Positions 49,901 through 61,900 of a stretch of 64,000 bases of DNA are shown piece by piece. Below the pieces are notes generated by a model, which saw only the letters and a list, made by a program, of their open reading frames with translations, did no database searches and was not told the DNA's origin. Positions within the stretch are counted from its first letter, which is position 1; every line of letters starts with the position of its first letter. This DNA comes from Ciona savignyi (Eukaryota > Chordata > Ascidiacea > Phlebobranchia > Cionidae), in assembly GCA_000149265.1 (NCBI GenBank), contig CH003173.1:1-64000 (forward strand), written 5' to 3'. A program made the position numbers and the translations under genes.

Positions 49901-52900
49901 CCTGATAAACATGATTAAGCTTGAAATGCTTGAGAAGCAACAATATGAGTCCGGAGATTGATTTGACGAATATTTCCCGATGTCTGTTCACATCAATGCC
50001 TAGTTTGAGGGACGCAACAGCTGTTGATCTGGTGGATTGGATGTTTTATTTAAGTTCATAACTAATCAAACAAGCAATATTAGGTACAGACATTTTAGAT
50101 CTTGAACAAACATATTCAACACATTGCATGCTTGTCACCAAATCTTATTACTAAATCAATATACAAATCAGAAATAAATTATTTTTTTGCTTCTACCAAT
50201 AACAACTGCAAATTATTATAACCGGGTTAGTTTAGTTAATCAGTGTAAAACAAGTGAACATTTTTTTCACTTACACCTTGCAAAGTGTTTTCTCTGGTGG
50301 GATAAACCGAAGAATAATTTATGCGTCTTTGCCGCAACACACAGTTATGCTTGTCCTCCGTTTGTTAACGCAACCTACATTTCCCCATTCATGGAGGATA
50401 AAACCCCGGAACATCCCCATTCCCATGCTATTATGCATCATAATCAAATTTTCCCCCACTGTCTTAGGCCACAAAGGTCACACAGGTTAACCCATCGACC
50501 CCAGTAAACACGATATTCACATACGGCATCCCCTGCGGCAGCACATCGGACAGAATGTTGATCGAATCTGTCTTCGCCTTCGCAGTAGGTGCAGCTGCGA
50601 GCAATATCTTCAACAACGCGATCATATATTGTGGGATATGGGGAAGCATGGCTTGGTACAATCGTTCCGGTATCTCTGTCGATATCACCTGATGGGGGGG
50701 GGGGGGGGTGTTAGTCACAAATTGCACTGAAGTTTCAATAATTTGATTGAACTACATAATTGCTATGGAATGTTGTATTATATTCAGGTTTGATCTGTGT
50801 AGATGGGATAACACAAGTAGTAATATTAAACGGGTACTCGCCAAATCAGCCTGTGCCTGCCCTCGAGCCCTTCATCATCTAGAAAGTGGAAATAAATCAG
50901 ATATTACTTTAGTTTTATTACAACCTATTAATCCACTAGGTCAGCGTTTCTCAAACTATGGGTCCCACCGGTGGGTCGCGAAAGGAATCTTGGTGGGTTG
51001 TGAAAAGTTACAGAAAGCTCTGATTAACTATACTGGCTATTTCCTATACAAAAATCAAGGGGAAATTATCATAATTGTGACATCACACTATCTTGAACCG
51101 TGGCGTGATCTTCACCTGACCTCAGGTCATTGAACCTTTCGTTTTATTATTTGAGCTTTGGCCACGTGCATAAAATGTTTATTACCGTAAGTTGTGAAGT
51201 AAACATTTGGTTATTTATTACCGTGTTATTGTTACTCAACAAACACCAAAGAAAACAACAATCCGCTTGCAAATTTCGCAAACTGCTGCCACAGACGAAT
51301 CGGACGTGAGAGAAATTTGTACGTTTGTACAGCCAACCAGATGTAGTTAATATCAGTTACCCTTAGCATCCTAATTTACTTTTGTTAGCAATTTGAGATA
51401 CAAAGTGTTATAGGGATAAACATGATGTACCGTGTACCGGTAAGGTCATTCGGTATCGGTAAAGGTCATAAATGCATATTTCGGCAAGTAAAAAAAGACC
51501 AGTAACTTATTTCACATAAACTCATCGTTACGTTTATCAAATTGCGTTAATGAGAGTAAAAATTCATTGTTGAACACACTTTTTCACCTGCCTAAGGTTT
51601 GCTCTATCAGTAATAGTACAGCGCTTTTTTATTTTGCAGTAAATATAAAAATTAAAAGTCATTACTGTAAAACAGCGGTTCTCAAACTGGGGTCCGCGGT
51701 CTTTTTGGGACCGCGAAGAACCTTCCAAAAAATTTAAACGACGCTTCTGAAAAAAAAATGTGTAAAATTAAGTTTTTACGCAACTTTTCTTCCAATCAAC
51801 CTAACAAACACAATTTGTAATGAAAGCTTACAGGCTACATAGGCATTTATGACATCACAAGAAGCTATTTGATGTCACATTAGTGCAATTAAAAAGTACA
51901 GAACTCCTACTATAGTAGAAAATAGTACAACTTCTCCTATTATAGTAGGAGTAAACATTCAAAAAATTGCCAAGGTCAGAGGCGTCTCGTTTTTCCTTAA
52001 GCCGTGCATCCGGGTTAATATGTTTTGTTTTAGAATTTTAACGTTGCCTAATTTTTCGTTTTACTTTCCTATTTTTTGAGGAGACCGTGAACTTAAACCT
52101 TTTGAGAAAGTTTATTGTGAATGTTTTGTTTTTGTTATGTTGTGTTTTCACTATTTTGGTAAATTTAAATCATTTTTTTCAAAACAGGCACCTTTAAGAA
52201 TAAAAAAGAAATATGTTCTCACGAATTGTTAGTTGGCACGCGGAAGGATTTTTCCATTAATTTTAGCCGATTTTGGCACCCAGGCCAAGAAAGGTTGCCC
52301 ATCCCTGTGTTACAACAACTATATATAGAGTTAAGTGGGTCGCCATAAATTGTGGTAATTAATAGTGGGTTCCAACTCTAAAAAGTTTGAGAACCACTGC
52401 ACTAGGTTCAAGTTTGTGATGTTCAAAACTAATCAATGCTTACCGTCACCCTTCCGTACCACACAACAGGACTTCTGGGCACTTATTTCATAAGTGTGTA
52501 ACAACGATTATGACATCATACATACCTCAGTTTTGCCGATAGTAAGCGGACACTTGGATATCTCAGATTCCCGAGCGACTTGTAACTCGGACATGGGAGT
52601 GTAAGCGTGCTTCTGTAGGATCTTCAAGCTGTCCTGGGTGGGTTCCGGTAATCCTGCCACCGTCGTTAGATCACTGGAATCAGTTAGTTTATGAGCGTAT
52701 GGTAGGGTTAAAGGGGGCAGTTATTTTACGCTCATGTTGGCAAAGATCCGACATACAGTCGATCTGAGGTGCCACATGCTCGTGGTCTGGTTCATAAAAA
52801 TATGGAGATTTAGGAAAACCCATAAAAAATATTTTTCATAATTAGATGTTTTAAATGATTCCTTTCTTCATAAAATAATTTTGAAAAATGTTTATTTTTG

Positions 52901-55900
52901 CTTCGACTATCTTCTAATTAAATGCATTGTGTTCCAAAGTGAACTCATTTCCTTTTAATATATTGCCTTTTTGCTCAGATAATCAGATGGATTCCATGCA
53001 TCACACACACAAGGTATTGCGTAGAACCCAGGTTCTATCACCAAGAACCCCCCCAACCCCCCCCCCCCCCCAACTCACCCCGGCAATGTGAACCCGATAA
53101 ACTTCTGTCGGACTTGGTTCAAGAAGACTTTCGACGTCATTCTTGCGAGCTTTGGGAGTCCACGGGAGGCCCGATATGACCTTGACCCGCGGGAGGCCGC
53201 TGAGATCGGGGGTTTGCTGCTCCCGGCGTAGTTTGACGAGCTTCGCGGCGATGGTGGTGGCGTCCGTGGTGAGCGTTGGGGTTTGGGATGGCATTGGGGT
53301 CTAATGGGGGAGGGGCGTATATTTACGTTAACTTATCAAAAGTGGGAAAACGCAAGGAACATTTGGAACACAGGCAACTCATCNNNNNNNNNNNNNNNNN
53401 NNNNNNNNNNNNNNNNNNNNNNNNNNNNNNNNNNNNNNNNNNNNNNNNNNNNNNNNNNNNNNNNNNNNNNNNNNNNNNNNNNNAAGATAATTTATCCCTC
53501 TTTTAAACAAACCGGCACACCTAGAATCTACCTCCCAATAAAGAATATATTATGTAAACTTTAGTGAACACCACTTTTTATGTAAAGAAAATTCTGCTCG
53601 ACTTTGAAAATTTTGAGGTGCACTGACAAACGAAATACTCACTAATTATTGGTATGCCCAAATGATATGAAAATTGGAATGTAGATTGTCTAATAGTTTT
53701 TGTACTCAGGAAAATTTGAACTGTATTTGTATCTTTAGTAGTTTTTTTACTATTCCTAATTGAAATTTTCCTTTATTCTAACTATATTATGAAAAATTGA
53801 ACCAAAAACGCATTGAAGTTTTTAGTTTTGTAGAACTAAAATAGTAAAAAGTTTAAATAAGAACAGTGAAGGAAGTGTAAAAAGGGCATACAAAAGCAAA
53901 CAAACACAAATACTATATCCAATATTCTTCAAAGCAGGGCACACCGAACTAGCTAGTCTCGCCGCCTTTTTCTTTATCGTGCGCTCAGCAGGCCCAGCTG
54001 GATTCATGCTTTGGTGAACACGAAGCATAAACGCCTGCTGCGAAAACGTCACCAACGCTCTCATTTTTTTCTCAACGGCACGAAATTCACAGAGAATGTA
54101 AAGAAAGACTTGCTTGACAAAAAGAGCTTCTCCGCAAGTTAACGCGACTCCTATTGGCTGAGTTAGTCACGTGTAAATTCGTGTAAAATCGATAGAAATA
54201 AGAGGCGAAGCCTTGAAAAAGAAAGGCTATCACTCCTCGCATTTTTAATATTTCTCCACGAAAATTACAGAAAATAAAATTATAGGGTTTCCTTGATCGA
54301 ATGAGCCATAGCTGAGGTCTCTACCATTACGCATTGCGGAGAAATCGTTTTTTAGATTTGCATCCATTTATGTACATTTATGTACCTCTCTATGGATTGC
54401 CACCTTAACGTGGTAGGGGGGTTTGAGTTTCCAGTGAACCCAAGAGCAATGCCATCGGGGGTGGAATTTTCTACCCCTGGCAGGGTCACCCATGGTGGTA
54501 AGGTCGAAGGTGAGGAACTGACAAAGCTGCAATCCACTTTCGGGTTACCGTTAAGCTACTGTAATGGTATGTGAAAGGGGAATTTCTCGACCCCACCCAC
54601 GGCAGGGATAAACTGGTTCTAGCCCTGGCCAGTTTATGCGGCGAGAGTAGCGCCTCGGCTACTAGGGGGTAAACCCTTGCGAGGGTGCGAGGATCAAGTC
54701 CAGTCGTAGACATATCAATGGCCTGAGTCTCAGTGGGCTGATTCCCCATCTGTGTACGAGGGTCGGCGGGAGCTGTTGAAAGCTGGTCGGGGTCCTACGG
54801 AGAGCCGAAACTGCGGGAGGGCGTTTTGCCTGGCCTTGTTGCCTCGGCCGTGCCGAGAACGTAAGTCGGACCCTAGAGGGGGCAAAAACCCTATTGTATA
54901 GCATGGAACAGAAAAAAAATCCCGAAAAACAACCCGCTGATGATGGTTTGTCCTCCACCTCTTTATCGAGGTTGGCCGACAAACCGGAGGCAAACCCAGA
55001 CAATGCGAGCATTCAATGCTCTGCGGCGTCACCCCCTACATCCTCTGCGGCACCCCAAGCTTTCTTCAGCGATAGCGATGGGGTTTCCGCTGTCACTTCG
55101 GTGACATCTCCACTGGCGCATAAGCTCTCAAATCTAACGATGGAGCAAGCGGAGCTGTCTGACTTGTCGGACAGTGGTGAAGCAAACTCCATTCGGCGGA
55201 CACGAGAAGCCTGTAAGCCAGCACCTTCCAAGGCGGAGTATAAAAGAGAAAAGAATCGGCGGCAGAAGGCTCGGAAACGAGCCCGAAAAGCCAATGATAA
55301 TCTCTGCAATCGTCCCGGGCCCAGCAACACCTCAGTGCCCACAGCTGCCCCCCACTGGGGGATGGCAAAGTGAGCGCCAGCGGGCCCGCTAAACGGAAAA
55401 GGCAGAGCAAAACTTCCTCTTCCACCACCCCTACTCCGGCCACAAAAAAACCCCGTGGTCCATCTGCGTCGTCCACAAGAGCTACGTCATATGCAGATGC
55501 GGCAAACAGCAGTCTTAGACTTGATGTTCTACCCGCTAGCGGGTCAGAAAGTCTTGTCCAGGCTGATATCCGCTACATCGAGAGTGCTATGGCAGACTCC
55601 ATGTTGGACGGTACACTTCCTCTTATAAAGGCCAAAGGGCTTGTGCTGCTAAAGTCAGGTACCATGAAGGTCACCTGTATGGATGCAGCATCACTGGCGG
55701 CCTTCAGGAGGTTTATCCGTGGTTTACCACCAATGCCAGGTAAGAACATTGGCTATACAGCAAATGGGCCCGAAGATCGTCTCAACGAACGGGTCTATAC
55801 TGTCTGGGTCTCCGACCCGAAGGTTCGAACAAACCCGGAACGGTTTATTCGTCTTCTCGGGTTCCAGAACTCCGAACTTCCGATTGAGAAGTTCCACGTC

Positions 55901-58900
55901 CGTGGGTACGTCGGCGAAGTGACGGAAGAAGGCACACACCTACGTGTAGGTGTGGAGATGTCTGCGATTGAAGATCTACGCAAGATGGACTTCAGCCCTC
56001 ACTACATGGCAGGCCTTCTCACTTTTGTGGGAAACCGGTCCGTGGAAGCCACTACCCACTCAGAGTCTCTTAAACACTAGTGTGTGATGGAGGCTCTGAA
56101 AAAGACTAGCAAGGACCTTGTTCTTTGCCAGATCAACTTGCACCATTGTATAGCAGCCGCCCAACAATTAATGGGTCGGTTCCAAACAATGGGGCAAACA
56201 CCACTTGCCCTTATACAGGAACCATACTGTAAGCGAGGAAAAGTGGCCTTTGTTCCTCAGAATGCTTGCTGCTTTTCTGATCCTAATTCAAGCAAGCCAC
56301 GTGCTTGCATCCTGTCTGCAAAGAATCCTGGTGGCGTGGCCTCTACTCCAATTCATGGATAGAGACACCTGCACAATTGCAATTGCAGACAACACTAACA
56401 GCAAAAACCCTGTTGTTTTCTGCTCTGTTTACATGGCTGGTGATGACCCCACGGAACCACCACCGCACAAGATGCGAGAACTTGTCACCCATTGTGAACA
56501 ATCAAACCTTCGTCTGCTCATTGGGACAGATGCAAACGCTCACCATTACTACTGGGGAAGCACTGACTGTAATAGTCGGGGGCATGCCCTTATGGAGTAT
56601 TTAATGAGCACAAGGCTGTCAGTATGCAATACTGGCAACTCTCCGACCTTTGTCACCAGAAACAGAGCTGAGGTTCTCGATCTCACTCTGTGCTCTGCCA
56701 ATCTGCTTTCAAAGGTGTCTGACTGGAAGGTCAGCAAAGAAGCTTCTTTGTCCGACCACCAATTAATAACTTTCAGGGTGAACAACCTTTGTAAGACCAC
56801 TCCATCGCATCACAGAAATGTTCGCAAAACTGACTGGATGCTCTACCTGCAAGAACTAACTCTCCTGTGTGAGGCAATTCCAGCTGCACCTCCAAAAACT
56901 GCAAAGGAGGTCGACATGCTGGCGAAAGCTGTCGAAACAGCCATTACCTTATCATATGAGAAATCGTGTCGCCTGATCAAAAGAACATCAAATGACACTC
57001 CTTCCTGGTGGTGCGCAGAACTAACACTTCTTCGTCGCTGTGCGAGACGCTCCCACCGGAAAGCTCTTAAGCTTAAGACTCCTGCCGCATGGGATGAGTC
57101 CAAGGCAAGCACCCGAGCTTACAAAAATGCCATTCGCTCCAGAAAACGGGCGTCTTGGCGCAAACTGTGCGAGGAGGTGAACACCTTGCCAGCAATGGCA
57201 CGGCTTCATCGAATCCTCAAGAAGCATCGCTCTCTTCAGATTGGATCTCTACGGAAATCAAATGGTGATTTCACCAGCACTCCATTCTGAAACCTTACAC
57301 GTTCTACTGGACGCACACTTCCCAGAGAATGTAAATAATCAAGGATCATCTACTAACCACGTTAAACAATGGTCCTCAATTCAAGCTAGCGATGAAGTGC
57401 TAGTCAACAACATCATCACAGCTGAAAGAATTAAGGCTGCTTATACATCATTTAAGCCTTTTAAAAGCCCAGGGCCTGATGGAATCTATCCAATACTTAT
57501 TCAAAAAGGATTGGAAATCCTGTGCCCCCTTCTTATCCAGATCTTTAAAGCATCTCTCCTGGTTGGGTTTTATCCCACAAAGATGGCTGGTCGCGAGAAG
57601 TGGTTTTCCCACCCAAACCAGGGGAAGGAAGACTACTCAACGGCAAAAGCCTATCGACCCCTGAGTCTCATGTCATTCGTGATGAAGGGCTTCGAGAGAC
57701 TCATACTTTGGTATCTGCAGGAGGGACCTATTGGACAATCCCCCCTACACCCCAACCAATATGCATATAGAGCGGGATTTTCTACCGAAGATGCCCTCCA
57801 GTAATATGATCATCAAACTGGAGAAGGCGGTCTTTCATAACCAATATGCACTTTGGAGTATTTCTGGATATTGAAGGAGCCTTCTCTAATGCCACTTTCG
57901 ATTCCATGATAGTTCCTTTGCGAAAGTATCTTGTTAATGATACAGTTATCCGGTGGATAAGTTATATGCTTAAACACCGAACAGCCACAGCAGAACTGCA
58001 TGGCTGTACAGAGAAAAAACAGGTCAAAAAAGGTTGTCCACAAGGGGGAATCCTATCCCCCTTGTTATGGAACCTCCTGGTGGACACTCTACTACGCCAA
58101 TTCACTAGCCAAGAGGCTGCACTTGTGCAAGCATATGCTGATGACTTGAGTGTCATTATATCTGGCCCAGACCCATCAACGATTGGGACGATTGCCCAAT
58201 CAACCCTTAATCGTCTGGAGAAATGGGCAATAGAACAACCCACCTTCGCTTTGCTCCGGCAAAGACAGTGGTGGTAATGTTCACAAGAAGGAGAAAATGG
58301 TCTTTAAGACCAATTTTTCTCCACAATATCCAGCTTAGCCTATCAAAGGAAGCTAAGTATCTTGGTGTCATCCTGGACAACAAGCTGTCTTGGAAGAATC
58401 ACCATTCAAGTCGTATCAAGAAGGCAACTGCTGCTCTAGCACAATGCCGTAGAGCAGTTGGCCCTACATGGGGGCTACAGCCAAAAATAATGATGTGGCT
58501 CTACTGTCAGATTATCCGACCTATCCTGACCTATGCTTCATTAGTGTCAGTCAGCGCAACATACCAGCGCAATATACAGGACAACCTGCGCAAGGTTCAA
58601 AGGTTGGCCTGCCTATGCATCACTGGCGCCTTTAAAGGCACCCCCACAAGGGCAATGGAGATGCTACTTAACCTCCCCCCGCTGCACCTGTACCTCCAGG
58701 GCACAGCCATTAAAACGGCACACCGCCTTAGATTTTTAGGCCACTGGAAGGGGACTGGTTACTCAGTGTGGCACAAGAAAAGTCATATTGACATCTGCAA
58801 CCAAGCAATGGAAGATATCCATCTTCTGTCATTGCCAGTGGATTGCAGTTCCTGCACTCTCCATCTGGAACGCCACTTCGCGATTCAGATTAGCGACCGT

Positions 58901-61900
58901 GACAACATCACTCCACCTGTACGACCATCTGACCCATCACAGCTTGTCTGTTACACTGATGGGTCACGACTAGATGGATCGACTGGTGCTGGAGTATTTA
59001 TTCAATCCACCAAGTTTGATTACAAATTCAGCTTTCCACTTGGAAGCTTCCCCTCAGTTTTTCAGACAGAGATTCTTGCAATAAATCATGCTGCAAGGAT
59101 TCTGCAGTCTTGGAACACTGCAAAAATGTCCATCACCATTCACAGTGATAGTCAGGCTGCTCTGAAAGCTCTTATGAGCTTGAAGATACATAGCCCCTTG
59201 CTGCGAGAGACATGGTACCTTCTTCACAATCTTGGAGGGCTTAATCTTGTGGAACTTTGCTGGATTCCAGGCCACTCAAACTTTGATGGCAATGATCAAG
59301 CTGACGAGTTGGCTCGTGACGCATCCAGCACTGCCTTCATCGGTCCAGAACCATCCCTCTGTATTCCTGTCTGCTCTGTCAGAACAGAATTGGAGGCGTG
59401 GATAAGCCGAAAACATGCTGAAGAATGGAGACAACACTGTGGCTGTCGTCAGACGAAGGAGTATCTTGGACAAGGCCTATCCCTGTCCATGGAACTTCTC
59501 CGGCTGCGGCGGAGACAGTTACGATCTGTTCTTCAGATTATCACTGGTCATGCTAATTTGGCAAAGCACCAATCCATCCTCATGCGCACGGCATGTGCAA
59601 CCTGTCCCTTCTGCCAAGAAGAAGACGAGACTCCTTTACACTATGTTGGCCATTGTCCAGCATTTGCTGTAACCAGATGGAGGAATTTTGGAGTTTTTAA
59701 ATCTGATGATCTCGCATCTATTCCGGTCAAGCATTTAGTCAGTTTCCTTCAGGACACTGGCAGACTTGACCGCTATATCCCGGATCCATGCTAGCCCTGG
59801 GCGCTGGAGTAATGGGCCTTCCATGGCCTAAATTCCTGGTCCCGGTAGCTACTGTGGACCCGCCCTTATTAATGTAATGTAATGTAAAATGTAATTTATG
59901 TACAGGCGGGATACCATGTTTTCCCACCAACTCGCCATATATGGCGAGTTGGGACGGAAAGAGTTAAGAATGTTAAAGTCTGTTGACTTCAGCATTATTG
60001 AGACACTTGAAAATTAAATAACTTTAAAGTAAACCATAACCCACTAGGTCCCATAATATCAATCAACAATCCACACAACACAATCTACCCCTGATATATA
60101 AAATAACAACCACACAACCCACTAGGCCCCATAATAGCATCACCACCCACCCACACAACACACCCCGATACATGGTACCCACCATCACCCCTCCAGGAGG
60201 GGCTTCCCCCGACCCCGGTTGTACCCCAATAGCCCCTTCTGCATCGGAGGGTTGAACATGGTCGGTGTTCACGACCCCGTTCGTTTTATCCAGCGGACTC
60301 TCCTCACCCCCGTTCACCCCGTCCACACTGGGGATTTCCCCATCGATGCTCGTCACCTTCTCCTCCTCCAGCGGCTGGAACATTTCCATATAAGGGGGTA
60401 TCAGACCACACCAGCCCCACCCTTCCATGTAAGGGGATCCATCAAAATATAAAGAATTAAACTGAGCCAGACCACACAATCTCCCCCACACAGTCATGGG
60501 AAATCGGTGTTTAAAAGTAATTAATTTCCTATTTGCAAGAACTGCGCACTTAGGCTTTGTACCTAAGCTTGTTAATGAATAAAAGTTGTCCTGTGGTTGC
60601 TGGCGATGTTCTACCAAGTAAGATATCACACAGGACTCACCGGCTCGTCAGATTTTTCTTGTGGATTCGTTGAATCGTTGTTTGTGTCGATTTCAAGCTC
60701 ATAAAGGATGCTCTGAATATATATAGGTTGGTCTACATTGGTTATATATATATGTATCTAGGTTGGTGTTGGTCCACTACTACTGCCAGTTTGAATATTA
60801 GACTAGAACTAATTTTTTTATATAAGGTTGAAAATTAAAAAAAAATCAACAGAATAAAATAGTTACCACAGGCGACAATATAAGGTATATAGGACACTAT
60901 GAATCAACCATTGTATAATCATCCATCCACATCACTCCTACCTTCCTTCCCTTCCTCTTCCCACCCTGCGGGATGTCAAGCAGATCGGCAGCGGACGTAG
61001 GAGGGGCCGACGCGCTCATCTGACGAACGATTTCTATCGGGTTTTCCTGCAATAGGGGAAGCCCCATGTCCTGCCTTCGTGTTTCCATTTTCTTGTGGAG
61101 ATTTTTGAATCCTCGGAGAATGGTCTGCAGGGTGGCAGAGAACTTGTTATTAAAGCGAAATCTGACTCAGCTAAATAAAACAGAATTGTTGGAAAATTAT
61201 TCTACACACAGTGATTTACATAGATGTAAAGCATGTTCATCTAGTTGGACATCCCTGATCTAGTCAGTATCTTCATGTGATTGTGGAATCGAAACCAGCG
61301 AAAAAGTAGATTAATGTTCAAAACCATTGTAATATGGCATGTAAAGGTACAATGTAATAGCTTCAAATAACTCAACTGTCGACATAAAGTAATGCCAGAA
61401 GTAATCTGAGGGTTGACCATATCATACAACCACCTGGTATAACCATGGTTGCACAACATGAATATCCACTGAGCTCACTCACCAGTAGCAACTTCCACAG
61501 AAGCAACAGAACCTTCTTCATTGGAAGGATGAATGAAGTGTGCGAGCAGAACTTGCACACCATGTTGAATAATGTGATGATGAGTGGCTCCTTGTCATTT
61601 AGACCTTGTTCTAGGGAATCATGTTGGACTGGTTAGTTTGGTGGGTTAGTGTGTCGCCTTTTAGCTGAAGGGTTGCAGGTTTGAAACTGGTAGCTAGTTA
61701 GTCAGTTGTGTCCTAAGGGCAAGGCACTCAACGGACATTGCTTAATCCCAGTGGATTAATGAGTTCCACATTAAAGGAATGTCTCAAATATACATAACAC
61801 ACATGAATATCCTGTATCCATATGTTATATTGCAGTTATTAAGCATTTGTTAATATTCTACTAAAAAGCCAAGGACCTATATTAATAATAAGAGAATTAA

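Larger units (their letters stand above)
54386..59893 (+). mobile_element. Near full-length non-LTR retrotransposon (LINE, I/R1/LOA-like group), antisense in a STRIP intron
   Basis: About 5.5 kb with a 5' UTR, two open-reading-frame regions and a 3' tail of taatg repeats (about 59868-59893). The flanking sequence atttatgtac is present immediately right (59894-59903) and twice immediately left (54366-54385), consistent with a 10-bp target duplication. It encodes an apurinic-type endonuclease, reverse transcriptase, RNase H and a terminal cysteine/histidine knuckle. An RNase H domain points to the I group of LINE clades; the exact clade is not resolved. Both frames carry shifts, so this copy is inactive. 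Confidence 0.88.

Noticed and set aside
57802-57804. TAA in the LINE reverse transcriptase as recoding or readthrough
   Set aside because: Several other frame breaks in the same copy show ordinary decay.
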